DNA of 64,000 bases from Rhodospirillales bacterium. GTDB taxonomy: Bacteria > Pseudomonadota > Alphaproteobacteria > Rhodospirillales > JAPHRK01. The translations under genes were made by a program, and so were the position numbers. The notes under the pieces are model-generated. The model did no database searches, was not told where the DNA came from, and worked only from the letters and a program-made list of their open reading frames with translations. The stretch is from contig JAPHRK010000046.1 of NCBI GenBank assembly GCA_026196105.1, forward strand, positions 1 to 64,000. The letters are read 5' to 3'. Positions within the stretch are counted from its first letter, which is position 1, and each line of letters starts with the position of its first letter. Positions 53,559 to 63,067 of this stretch are shown one piece after another.

Positions 53559-55130
53559 TTACCCAAAAATTTGCTTCGGTAACCATGTTGCCAACGCTGG
53601 GAAATAGGCAAGAAGCAGAAGCCCTATAATTTGAATAATGACAAAGGGAGCAACGCCTTTGTAAATATGCATCGTTGTGACCTGTCTTGGGGCCACACCT
53701 CTTAGATAGAAAAGGGCAAAGCCGAAGGGGGGAGTAAGAAATGAAGTTTGAAGGTTCATCGCCATCATAACACCAAGCCAAACGGGATTGATATCCATCA
53801 TCAGCAACACAGGAGCCACCATGGGGACCACAACAAAGGTGATCTCGATGAAATCCAGGAAGAAACCGAGGATAAACATAACTCCCATCACCGCTAGCAT
53901 AGCGCCAACTTTACCGCCTGGGATATCACTGAGGAGTTTATGAACGAAATCGTCGCCGCCTAATCCTCTGAAAACAAGAGAAAATACGGAAGCGCCAACC
54001 AGAATGATAAAGACCATAGATGAGATTTGCATGGTCGATTTGTTGACCTCAGCAAGCACACCAGCTTTAAAAGTCCTTTGTACTCCAGTAAGAAAACCCC
54101 ATGCCAAGCCAAAGCTACAGATTACAGCTGCACCAATAGCCAACATATCTGAAGTAGGGATTTCATTTCTAGCAACGCGTAGATCCATAGTGTTTGCGAG
54201 GATTAACATTATTACTAAGCTGATTCCCGCCACATAAAATGGCGTAGCCTTTTTTTCATCCATACGAAGACCAGCTAATAGAATAGCGCCCACAGCTCCT
54301 ACGGCTGCGGCCTCCGTTGGTGTCGCAACACCTGCTAGGATTGACCCCAAAACAGCAATAATTAGAACGACAGGGGGAACGAGTGCGTGGAAAATTTTCC
54401 ATCCTAAGCCGTCTACTTCAAGCTCCTCTTTAGGAATAGGAGGAGAGCTTTCAGGCTTAATAATAGCGACCAGGAGCTGATAGGTCATATACATACCGAC
54501 CAACATCAGCCCCGGGATTAGGGAACCCGCAAAGAGATCACCAACTGAAACGGGTTCTGGAGACCAGTTACCAATAGCTCTTTGTGCATCTACATAAGCA
54601 TTTGAAATCTGCTCACCAAGAAGAACCAGTACAATTGAAGGAGGAATGATTTGCCCCAAGGTACCTGCTGCACAAATAGAACCAGCGGCGAGGGAAGGGT
54701 GGTATCCCCTTTTCAGCATGGTTGGCAGGGAGAGCAAGCCCATGGTTACAACTGTTGCGCCGACAATACCTGTTGATGCAGCCAACAGAGCACCCACAAT
54801 GGTCACCGATATGCCTAAACCGCCTCTGATAGAGCCAAAGAGTGCTCCCATGCTTTCTAGAAGCTCTTCAGCAACCTTGGAGCGTTCCAGCATGACACCC
54901 ATAAAGACAAATAATGGAACGGCAATTAAAACTTCGTTCCACATGGCGTTACCAAAGATACGAGAAGGCAAGGCACCAAAAAACGTTAGGTCAAAGACAC
55001 CGAATAAGTGCCCGATTACCGCGAAAATAAAGCCCGTTCCAGCTAAGGTGAAAGCGACGGGAAAACCAAGAAGCAGAAAACCACAGGCCGTGGCAAACAT
55101 ACCGACATCAAGCATTTCTTTGATTTCCAT
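53559..55130 (-). CDS. TRAP transporter large permease subunit (DctM-like)
   Basis: Multi-TM DctM protein: GFPVAFTLAGTGFIFAVIG, MLERSKVAEELLESMGALFGSIRGGLGISVTIVGALLAASTGIVGATV. Confidence 0.94.
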   Translation of the reverse strand: MEIKEMLDVGMFATACGFLLLGFPVAFTLAGTGFIFAVIGHLFGVFDLTFFGALPSRIFGNAMWNEVLIAVPLFVFMGVMLERSKVAEELLESMGALFGSIRGGLGISVTIVGALLAASTGIVGATVVTMGLLSLPTMLKRGYHPSLAAGSICAAGTLGQIIPPSIVLVLLGEQISNAYVDAQRAIGNWSPEPVSVGDLFAGSLIPGLMLVGMYMTYQLLVAIIKPESSPPIPKEELEVDGLGWKIFHALVPPVVLIIAVLGSILAGVATPTEAAAVGAVGAILLAGLRMDEKKATPFYVAGISLVIMLILANTMDLRVARNEIPTSDMLAIGAAVICSFGLAWGFLTGVQRTFKAGVLAEVNKSTMQISSMVFIILVGASVFSLVFRGLGGDDFVHKLLSDIPGGKVGAMLAVMGVMFILGFFLDFIEITFVVVPMVAPVLLMMDINPVWLGVMMAMNLQTSFLTPPFGFALFYLRGVAPRQVTTMHIYKGVAPFVIIQIIGLLLLAYFPALATWLPKQIFG

Positions 55131-55134
55131 GAGC

Positions 55135-55668
55135 TTATCCCTCCCCTTCTTTTTCTGTTGAGGAAGGCAAGATCAAAGTCATAATGCATTTTGCGGCAAT
55201 TGAGAGAGCCTGAAGGATCATTAATCCGCTGAAAACAATAATGAGGGATTTCAGGAGAAATACAGCTTGTATGCCGCTTGTTTCCTTAGAGCCTTCTTGT
55301 ACAGCCCAAGACGCTGAGACATAGGGCCACGTAAACCAAAGAATGAGAACACATACTGGGATCATAAAGAAGGTCACACCAAATAAGTCTACCATTGCTT
55401 TCCTTTGTGGACGGGCCTCTCGATAGAAAATATCGACTCGGACGTGTCCGTCATTGAGCAAGGTATAGCCTGCGCCAACGAGAAAGATGATGGCATGCAT
55501 ATAGATGATAGATTCTTGCATCATGATGGAGCCAATTCCGAAAACGTAGCGCATAACCACCACGATAAACTGAATGCTAACCATCAGCAGCGCAAACCAG
55601 GAGACAAACCTCCCTATTTTATCATTGAGCTGATCGATGAAAGAAGAAACGGCAAGAAGGAAGGGCAA
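55135..55668 (-). CDS. TRAP transporter small permease subunit (DctQ-like)
   Basis: Four-TM DctQ: YTLLNDGHVRVDIFYREARPQRKAMVDLFG. Confidence 0.93.
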   Translation of the reverse strand: MPFLLAVSSFIDQLNDKIGRFVSWFALLMVSIQFIVVVMRYVFGIGSIMMQESIIYMHAIIFLVGAGYTLLNDGHVRVDIFYREARPQRKAMVDLFGVTFFMIPVCVLILWFTWPYVSASWAVQEGSKETSGIQAVFLLKSLIIVFSGLMILQALSIAAKCIMTLILPSSTEKEGEG

Positions 55669-55697
55669 GACGGTAATCCCTAATAGCTTGATTTTTA

Positions 55698-55732
55698 TAT
55701 AAAAAAAGGGCGATGCCGGAGCACCGCCCTTT
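55698..55732 (-). terminator. Intrinsic terminator-like hairpin between dctP and dctQ
   Basis: On the minus strand AAAGGGCG...CGCCCTTT followed by a T7 tract. Confidence 0.7.
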
Positions 55733-55743
55733 GTTTTGTCGTT

Positions 55744-56838
55744 CTAGTATTTGAATGGAAGCAAGCGAGCGTTTGCAAATGCTTGATCCGATAGCTTTGA
55801 CCAAGCGATAGATTGTTTACGGTGCTGAATAAAGCTCGCGTAAATTTTCTTGGTTAAATCATCGGTTGCGCCAGCTTCTTTAACAACATCTCCAGAAGCA
55901 GCGCCAATGGCTTGAAGAACATCATTTGAGAATTTCTTCAGCTTAACATTGTGCTTCTTAAGCAGGGTATCTAATGCATTATTGTTTCGTGCATTAAACT
56001 CTGCCCAAGTATAATCATTTTCAGCAGCCATCGCATTTTTGACGGCGCCTTGTTGGGATTTGCTCAAGCTTTCCCAAACTTTCATGTTCATACCAGAGCT
56101 AAGAGCTGTACCTGGCTCATGGAAACCTGGGTAGTAGTAGTATTTGGTTACTTTATAAAAACCAAATGCCAGATCGTTCCAAGGGCCAACCCACTCGGTC
56201 GCATCAATAGCCCCAGATTGTAGAGATGGGAAAATTTCACCACCTGGAAGAGATACAGCGGCAGCGCCAATACGACGAAGAACTTCACCTCCAAGACCAG
56301 GCATACGAATTTTCAAGCCTTTATAATCTTCAAGCGAGTTAACTTCTTTGTTAAACCAACCACCCATTTGTACGCCAGTGTTACCAGCCATAAAGGGTTT
56401 GATGTTAAATTTGCTAGAAAGTTCATCCCAGAGTTCTTGCCCACCACCATGGTAAATCCAGGCTGCATGTTCAGAAGCAGTTAGACCAAATGGAACGGCA
56501 GCAAAGAAGTTGAAGCCTTTTGATTTACCTTGCCAGTAGTATTCTGCGGCGTGGTAAAGGTCTGCGGTACCGTTAGATACAGCATCAAAAGATTCAAATG
56601 GAGGAACCAATTCACCTGCGGCAAATACTTTAACAGTCAATTGACCATCTGTACCGTCGGTAATTCTTTTGGCAAGACGCTCAGCGCCAGTGCCCAGGCC
56701 TGGAAAATTCTTAGGCCAAGTGGTAACCATTTTAAGTTCACGTTTGCCTTGTGCAATAGCAGGAGCTGCTAGTGCCGATGCTCCTGCTGTAGCGGCACCG
56801 ACTACAGCGGCACCCTTCAAAAAGTCGCGGCGTTTCAT
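55744..56838 (-). CDS. TRAP transporter substrate-binding protein (DctP family, TakP-like)
   Basis: TAT-type signal MKRRDFLKGAAVVGAATAGASALAAPAIAQ; LKMVTTWPKNFPGLGTGAERLAKRIT, DATEWVGPWNDLAFGFYK. Start at 56838. Confidence 0.9.
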   Translation of the reverse strand: MKRRDFLKGAAVVGAATAGASALAAPAIAQGKRELKMVTTWPKNFPGLGTGAERLAKRITDGTDGQLTVKVFAAGELVPPFESFDAVSNGTADLYHAAEYYWQGKSKGFNFFAAVPFGLTASEHAAWIYHGGGQELWDELSSKFNIKPFMAGNTGVQMGGWFNKEVNSLEDYKGLKIRMPGLGGEVLRRIGAAAVSLPGGEIFPSLQSGAIDATEWVGPWNDLAFGFYKVTKYYYYPGFHEPGTALSSGMNMKVWESLSKSQQGAVKNAMAAENDYTWAEFNARNNNALDTLLKKHNVKLKKFSNDVLQAIGAASGDVVKEAGATDDLTKKIYASFIQHRKQSIAWSKLSDQAFANARLLPFKY

Positions 56839-56867
56839 CTTTAAAAAACCTCCCTGATTGATACTTT

Positions 56868-56889
56868 CGGAATAATTCAAATTATTCCG
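56868..56889. promoter_or_regulatory. 22-bp palindrome upstream of dctP
   Basis: CGGAATAATT-CA-AATTATTCCG, perfect 10-bp arms, about 30 bp upstream of the start codon. Confidence 0.55.
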
Positions 56890-56928
56890 CCCATTTTAAG
56901 CCTAGAACACTTCTAAAAAAACCAAAAG

Positions 56929-56943
56929 GCCTAAGTCTTAGGC
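56929..56943. promoter_or_regulatory. 15-bp palindrome upstream of dctP
   Basis: GCCTAAG-T-CTTAGGC, perfect 7-bp arms. Confidence 0.45.
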
Positions 56944-57018
56944 AGGATTATATTGTCATTAAGAAGAAGCGCAACAAACCTTTATTCGGAATTAAAGATT
57001 CTTTGAAGGAGCTTTAAC

Positions 57019-57750
57019 TCAAAGGTCCTCTGAGGGAAGTTTTTCCCAATTGCCATTTATGAAAACCTCTAAAGGTCTAAAGCGTTCTTTATAGGACATT
57101 TTAGGGCTTCCTTTAATCCAAAACCCTAAGTAAACGTAAGGTAAATCAAGAGACTTTGCGTAACTAACTAGTGATAGAACCATAAAATTCCCCAAGCTGA
57201 GCTTTGGGTTGTCAGGGTTAAAAAAGCTGTAAACGGCCGATATGCCATCATCAAGAACATCAATTAAACACGCGGCTATAAGTTGGCCCGTTGAATCCCT
57301 GAATTCTAAAATATGTGAGTCTAATGAAGTTTCTTCCACAAGGAACCGGTAGTCGATTCTCCCCATTGTGGCCATTTCACCATCGCCATGGCGGGAAACC
57401 ACATATCTTGAAAAGAGTTTAAACTGTTCATCTGTCGCCACTGAAGGGGCTTCGGCCATTTGTAAGCTTTGATTGAGTTTAAGAGTTCTTTTTTGTGACT
57501 TACTCGGTTTAAAATTAACGAGATCAATGCGGGCAGCTAAACAGGCTTGGCACTTTGGGCAGGCAGGTGCATAGGCAATGTGATGACTACGCCGAAAACC
57601 ACCACGGGAGAGGTGATTGTAATGTTCACGGGATTGATTGCCTGAGAGTTCTGTAAAAATTTTCCTCTCAACTTGATCATCAAGATAAGGGCATGGCTGA
57701 AGGGGCGTCGTATAAAAATGTGTCGGACGTTTGAAAGGTTCGAATTTCAT
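57019..57750 (-). CDS. bpt: Aspartate/glutamate leucyltransferase / arginyltransferase (Bpt/Ate family)
   Basis: CPYLDDQVERKIFTEL, GGFRRSHHIAYAPACPKCQACLAARI, YLGFWIKGSPKMSYKERFRPLEV. Confidence 0.93.
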   Translation of the reverse strand: MKFEPFKRPTHFYTTPLQPCPYLDDQVERKIFTELSGNQSREHYNHLSRGGFRRSHHIAYAPACPKCQACLAARIDLVNFKPSKSQKRTLKLNQSLQMAEAPSVATDEQFKLFSRYVVSRHGDGEMATMGRIDYRFLVEETSLDSHILEFRDSTGQLIAACLIDVLDDGISAVYSFFNPDNPKLSLGNFMVLSLVSYAKSLDLPYVYLGFWIKGSPKMSYKERFRPLEVFINGNWEKLPSEDL

Positions 57751-57797
57751 CAGCTCAACCGGGGAAACTATGTATTGCCATACTTAATAGTTATCAC

Positions 57798-58733
57798 CTA
57801 TTTAGCATTTTCCAACAATTTTTCAGCATTTATACTTTCACCTTGGCCTGAATTTTTCAGCAAGATGATTTCAAGACGCCTATTTCTATGATGGTTAGGG
57901 TCTTCTTTCAGAAGCGGTTCTTGGGCAGCCTTGCCAACCACCCGGCTCACTCTATCACCATCAACCCCTAATTCTAACAGGGCACGCCTGCTTGCATTGG
58001 CGCGTTCTGCGGACAGTTCCCAGTTGCTATAGCCATTATCAGTTACAAATTTGGTTGCATCTGTATGCCCCGCGATGGAAATTCTCTGGGGTAATTTATT
58101 AACCACGTTTGCGACAGCTTCAAGCACTTGCCAAGTATGTCCAAACATATCTGACCCGCCTCGAGGGAACATTGCTAAACCTTCTTGGTCAACGATTTGA
58201 ATACGAAGGCCTTCTACTGTGCGGTCAACTAGTAAACTTTTACCAAGCTTTTGCAGGGCAGGGACGCTTTCCATAGCTTCTTTGAGTTCTTTTTCAGCTT
58301 CCTCAAATTGCTTTTCCTCAGCTTCTGCTAATTTCATGCGAGCCAGTTCTTCTGTTACCTCTTCTTCTGTTTTTTCAGGAACTTCTTCTTCTGTATTCGC
58401 TGAATCTTCTCCTCCTGATCCTAACTTTGGTGGTGGTAATGCCATACTGATAGAAGGTTTCGTCAATGTCTGCTGCATGGCCCCATCTTCGCCAATGGTT
58501 TGACCGCCAAACATACCACCTGCGCCACTTGTCGATTCAGAAATACTCACAGGAGCGAAGTAGTTTGAAACACCTTCTAGCTGTTCTTGAGTTACTGAAT
58601 TTAGAAGCCACAACAATAAAAAGAAGGCCATCATCGCTGTCACAAAATCAGCGTAAGCGACTTTCCAGGCTCCGCCATGGGCAGCAGAGCCACCTTTCTT
58701 GATCTTTTTAATGATTGTGACGTTATCAGCCAT
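57798..58733 (-). CDS. motB: Flagellar motor protein MotB
   Basis: GGAWKVAYADFVTAMMAFFLLLWLLN plug/TM; OmpA-like ISIAGHTDA...NWELSAERANASRRALLELG. Confidence 0.95.
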   Translation of the reverse strand: MADNVTIIKKIKKGGSAAHGGAWKVAYADFVTAMMAFFLLLWLLNSVTQEQLEGVSNYFAPVSISESTSGAGGMFGGQTIGEDGAMQQTLTKPSISMALPPPKLGSGGEDSANTEEEVPEKTEEEVTEELARMKLAEAEEKQFEEAEKELKEAMESVPALQKLGKSLLVDRTVEGLRIQIVDQEGLAMFPRGGSDMFGHTWQVLEAVANVVNKLPQRISIAGHTDATKFVTDNGYSNWELSAERANASRRALLELGVDGDRVSRVVGKAAQEPLLKEDPNHHRNRRLEIILLKNSGQGESINAEKLLENAK

Positions 58734-58742
58734 ATCTAATCA

Positions 58743-59603
58743 TCAATCAGAAGGAATGGTTTGAACCATTTCTTCAACTTCCGCAAAAGTAGGTCGGTTA
58801 TGGGCTTCAATCATCTTACGTGCCATCTCAATAGAGACTTGTGGAGCGTAACCTTGCATATGCGCTATTACGCCAACTTTTATGCATAGCATATATTTTG
58901 CTTCTGATTCAAATATACGGCTCACAAGAGCTGCAACCGGTGCAGCGACACCATAGGAAATCAGAATACCAAAAAAGGTGCCGACAAGAGCGCCACCAAT
59001 GAGGTATCCAAGAACTTCTGGGGGCTCGGTAATCGAACCCATGGTATGAATAACGCCAAGCACAGCAGCCACAATACCTAGGGCAGGGAAGGCATCTGCC
59101 ATAGTTTGAAGTGCATGGGCAATTGTGTGGGTTTCTTCGTGATGAACTTCAAGTTCTTGGTCCATCACGGCTTCAACCTCATGGGGAACGCTCACGCCAA
59201 GTGTCAAAAGACGAAGGTAGTCACAGAGGAACTCTAAGGCATGATGGTCACTTGCAAACTCAGGGAACTTTTGAAAAAGCGCGCTATCTGCGGGCTGTTC
59301 AACATGGCTTTCTAAGGCGAGGTCGCCTTTGGTTTTGGCAAGTTTGAAAACAGAATAAAGAACTCCAATAAGTTCAAGATAACTTGCAGAATTATACTTT
59401 GCGCCGCGAAAAATTTTACCGAAAGCTTTGCCACTACCTGCAAGTATATTCTTTGGGTTTGCAATAATAAACGCACCGATACCCGCTCCGAGGATGATCA
59501 CAAACTCAAATGGTTGCCATAAAACGCCAAAATGTCCGCCAACGCCTGCGTAACCGCCGGCAACGCATCCAATTACAATAATCAGACCGATGATAAATAA
59601 CAT
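58743..59603 (-). CDS. motA: Flagellar motor stator protein MotA
   Basis: GGYAGVGGHFGVLWQPFEFVIILGAGIGAFIIAN, ADAFPALGIVAAVLGVIHTMGSI. Confidence 0.96.
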   Translation of the reverse strand: MLFIIGLIIVIGCVAGGYAGVGGHFGVLWQPFEFVIILGAGIGAFIIANPKNILAGSGKAFGKIFRGAKYNSASYLELIGVLYSVFKLAKTKGDLALESHVEQPADSALFQKFPEFASDHHALEFLCDYLRLLTLGVSVPHEVEAVMDQELEVHHEETHTIAHALQTMADAFPALGIVAAVLGVIHTMGSITEPPEVLGYLIGGALVGTFFGILISYGVAAPVAALVSRIFESEAKYMLCIKVGVIAHMQGYAPQVSIEMARKMIEAHNRPTFAEVEEMVQTIPSD

Positions 59604-59889
59604 CTGTCGTCCTCTAAACCTCTACCAATGTCGTGTAATTAACTTGAAATAAAATATCCATTAAAAAACCAAGCACCTTATAACAGAATCTAATTACACC
59701 AAAAACAATACGTATTTTCCATTCGGAAATTATGATTGATATTCATATGACTAATAGCACTAAGTAGCTGAAAAGTTAAAAGTATTTTTTTCCAGCTTGT
59801 AATTGTGCCTCTTTTAATTCTTGATCATAGGGACCAACTGCTTAACAAAATACGACTCAATATACTTATATAGTGAAAATGGAGAGCAA

Positions 59890-60375
59890 ATGACGACTAT
59901 TCAATCCTCTTTTCGAGATGCCTTAGGGCGTTTTGCAACAGGAATTGTTGTAGTGACAGGGGAGATGCCAGATGGAAGCCCAATTGGAATTACAGTGAAC
60001 TCCTTCTCTTCTCTCTCTCTTGACCCACCTCTGATTTTATTTTGCCTCGGTAAGACGACAGAAAAATTGAAAGCTTTTATTGAAGGTGAAAATTTTGTCG
60101 TCAATGTTTTGGCTGAAGACCAAATGGACATCTCAAATATTTTTGCCAAAAGCCAAGACGATTCGTTTAACCAGGTCAAACATGATTTTGGAGAAGTCGG
60201 TTGTGCGCTTATTGATGGCGCCCTTGCCCAACTTGAATGTAAGAAGCATGAAGTTCACGACAACGGCGATCATTACATCGTAGTAGGTGAAGTCGTTTCC
60301 ATTTCAACACCAAATGATAGTGATCCATTGCTTTTCTTTAAGGGTGGATATCGAACTTTAGGCGATAAGGCTTAA
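59890..60375 (+). CDS. Flavin reductase family protein
   Basis: FRDALGRFATGIVVVTG, GITVNSFSSLSLDPPLILFCLGKTTEK. Start at 59890. Confidence 0.9.
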   Translation: MTTIQSSFRDALGRFATGIVVVTGEMPDGSPIGITVNSFSSLSLDPPLILFCLGKTTEKLKAFIEGENFVVNVLAEDQMDISNIFAKSQDDSFNQVKHDFGEVGCALIDGALAQLECKKHEVHDNGDHYIVVGEVVSISTPNDSDPLLFFKGGYRTLGDKA

Positions 60376-61589
60376 TGGCTTTAACTATCGAGGACATTCG
60401 CAAAGCTGCTGCAACGGTATCAACAGGGATTGTTCATACGCCGAGTGTTTGTTCGAGGCTTTTGTCTGAAATTTGTGGGGCTCGCGTTCATTTAAAGCTT
60501 GAAAATTTGCAGTACACCGCCTCCTTTAAAGAAAGAGGGGCTTTAAACAAGCTCAACAGTTTAACCGCTGAGCAAAGAAAAACTGGTGTCATTGCCATGT
60601 CAGCAGGTAACCATGCCCAAGGGATAGCTTATCACGCCCAAAGACTTAATATCCCGGCAACAATCGTTATGCCCCAAACGACACCTTTTATTAAAGTCGC
60701 CCATACAGAAGAATATGGCGCGCGGGTGATCCTCCATGGAGAAACCTTGAATGACTCTGCGGCTCACGCCCACCAATTAGCGGACAGAGAAGGGTTGTTA
60801 TTTGTTCATCCTTTTGACGATGAACTCATTATTGCAGGTCAGGGAACTGTTGCCCTGGAATTACTCGAAGATGTCCCAGATTTAGATGTCATTGTTGTTC
60901 CAATTGGTGGCGGAGGGCTTATATCTGGCGTTGCTGTTGCTGCAAAAGCCTTAAATCCAGCCATAAAAATTATTGGCGTTGAAGTTGAAGGCTTTGCCTC
61001 AATGAAAAATGCCATAGCTGGCGCTGAAGTTGTTGATGGTGGAGAGACAATTGCCGAAGGAATTGCAGTTAAGGCACCAGGAGACGTTACCCGTCAACTT
61101 GTAGAAGAATATGTTGATGATTTCATTGTCGTTAATGAATCTTCCATTGAAAAAGCCGTTCAGATGCTTTTGGAAATTGAAAAAACCGTTGCAGAAGGTG
61201 CTGGAGCTGCGGCTCTTGCAGGAATTATCCATAGCCCTGAAAAGTTTGAAGGAAAGAAGGTCGGGCTTATCGTTTCTGGCGGGAATATAGATTCTCGCCT
61301 TTTGGCAACAATATTGATGCGTGGCTTGGTTCGTAGTGGGCGTATAGCCAGGCTTCGTATTTCTCTAAGTGATGCTCCCGGGAACCTTGCTAAGGTTGCG
61401 ACACTTTTTGGTGAGTGTGGTGCCAACATAATAGAAATATCTCATCAAAGGCTGTTCCAGAACTTACCAGTAAAAATGGCTGAATTAGATGTTGTTGTAG
61501 AAACAAAAGACGATCAACAATTAGAAGAAGTTATCTCTCATCTTGAGAGTAAAGGTTTTAAATCTAGAATAGTTCCAGGTTTTGCTTAG
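60375..61589 (+). CDS. ilvA: Threonine ammonia-lyase with C-terminal ACT domain
   Basis: LKLENLQYTASFKERGALNKL, SAGNHAQGIAYHA, PIGGGGLISG; TAATG overlap with upstream gene. Confidence 0.93.
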   Translation: MALTIEDIRKAAATVSTGIVHTPSVCSRLLSEICGARVHLKLENLQYTASFKERGALNKLNSLTAEQRKTGVIAMSAGNHAQGIAYHAQRLNIPATIVMPQTTPFIKVAHTEEYGARVILHGETLNDSAAHAHQLADREGLLFVHPFDDELIIAGQGTVALELLEDVPDLDVIVVPIGGGGLISGVAVAAKALNPAIKIIGVEVEGFASMKNAIAGAEVVDGGETIAEGIAVKAPGDVTRQLVEEYVDDFIVVNESSIEKAVQMLLEIEKTVAEGAGAAALAGIIHSPEKFEGKKVGLIVSGGNIDSRLLATILMRGLVRSGRIARLRISLSDAPGNLAKVATLFGECGANIIEISHQRLFQNLPVKMAELDVVVETKDDQQLEEVISHLESKGFKSRIVPGFA

Positions 61590-61681
61590 GTTTTTTTGTT
61601 TAGTCATAATTAGAGTTAGTATTGAAATATTAATCTATGCTTGCTTTACTCCCCTACAAATAAACTGTTGGGAAAAAAACT

Positions 61682-63058
61682 ATGTTAGAACAAAACAATA
61701 ATCAGGGTGGCAATGATTCTGCACAAGAATCTGAAAACGCTATTAAAAATGCTCTTAAAGATATCGAAAATGGCGCTTACTTATCATTAATTGAGAGAGC
61801 AGATGAGCTTCCAGATGGAGTCGCTCCGATAGCCTTAACTCTCGAAGAACGCTCTCTTGCGAACTTGTCAGGCACAGTAGATGTATCTACCAATTGTGGG
61901 CAGGCGATGTTCACGATTGCTGAAATGGTTCGTGAAGTAAATGAGGTGAATAACCACAGTCAGGCTATTTCTGCAGCCGCTGAAGAAATGGTCGCTTCTG
62001 TAAGCGAGATTGCTTCTACAAGTGAATCTGCTTCTGAAGAAGCTCATCAAATGTCTGTCATTGCTAAAGAAGGTATGGATTCTGCGGATCGAGCCGAAGA
62101 AACTATGCAAAATATTGCAACAGCTGTTGAAGGTGCCGCAACCCAGGTAGACTCTCTTGCGGAAGCTTCAACAGAAATTGGCGCAATTGTTAACACGATT
62201 GAGGCGATTGCTAAGCAAACAAATCTATTAGCTCTGAACGCGACAATTGAGGCTGCTAGGGCTGGTGAGGCAGGTAAAGGTTTTGCTGTTGTTGCTGGCG
62301 AGGTTAAAGGACTGGCAACACAAACAGCTCAAGCAACAGAAGATATTCGTAACCGTATTGATAAACTTCGCCATGAAATGACCGTCATTGTCTCCTCGAT
62401 GGAACAAGGGGCAAAAGCTGTCCAAGATGGTCGAGATGTGATTCATAAAACCGGTCAGGGCATGCATGCCATTGGTGATCAGATCAACGTTGTTACAGGC
62501 AAAATGGAAGATATTTCGGGCATTTTAGCCCAACAAAGTGCCGCTTCTCAGGAAGTGGCAGAGGGTATTACCACAATTGCAAAAATGGCTGATGAGAATG
62601 TGGTTTCAATTTCTGAGATCGTTGATACCCTTGAAATTTCTGACAAAATTATCGTTGAGCGTCTTGAAGACCTGGTTAAGCTTGATATTGGGGCAAAGGT
62701 TGTTGAAATTGCAAAAGCTGATCATGTTCGTTTCATGAAGAACCTAATGTATGCCATGATTGGTCGAGTTTCAATTCAACCAAATGAATTGCCTGATCAT
62801 CATGGTTGTCGTTTAGGGAAATGGTATGACGATTTCGCTAACGACCCCATTTCAAGCAATATTCCAGCGTTCAGCGAATTGAAAGCTCCTCACTTAGAAG
62901 TTCATGCAAAAGGTCGTTCTGCTCTTGTAAAACTTCATGATGGTGATCTTGAAGGCGCGTTGAATGAAGTCAAGTTAGCAGGTGACGCTTCAAAAGAGGT
63001 TTTGCGTATTCTAGATGATGTTAAAATAGGTTACAGACAAGCCTTGGGACTTAATTAA
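61682..63058 (+). CDS. Soluble methyl-accepting chemotaxis protein with C-terminal CZB domain
   Basis: MCP hairpin [45 protein letters not shown]-like [16 protein letters not shown]...[14 protein letters not shown]...PHLEVHAKG; no TM segment. Confidence 0.9.
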   Translation: MLEQNNNQGGNDSAQESENAIKNALKDIENGAYLSLIERADELPDGVAPIALTLEERSLANLSGTVDVSTNCGQAMFTIAEMVREVNEVNNHSQAISAAAEEMVASVSEIASTSESASEEAHQMSVIAKEGMDSADRAEETMQNIATAVEGAATQVDSLAEASTEIGAIVNTIEAIAKQTNLLALNATIEAARAGEAGKGFAVVAGEVKGLATQTAQATEDIRNRIDKLRHEMTVIVSSMEQGAKAVQDGRDVIHKTGQGMHAIGDQINVVTGKMEDISGILAQQSAASQEVAEGITTIAKMADENVVSISEIVDTLEISDKIIVERLEDLVKLDIGAKVVEIAKADHVRFMKNLMYAMIGRVSIQPNELPDHHGCRLGKWYDDFANDPISSNIPAFSELKAPHLEVHAKGRSALVKLHDGDLEGALNEVKLAGDASKEVLRILDDVKIGYRQALGLN

Positions 63059-63067
63059 ATCAAAAGG

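Noticed and set aside
59629-59698. GTGTAATTA...TAATTACAC inverted repeat upstream of motA
   Set aside because: Arms are short, AT-rich and separated by a long spacer; likely by chance.
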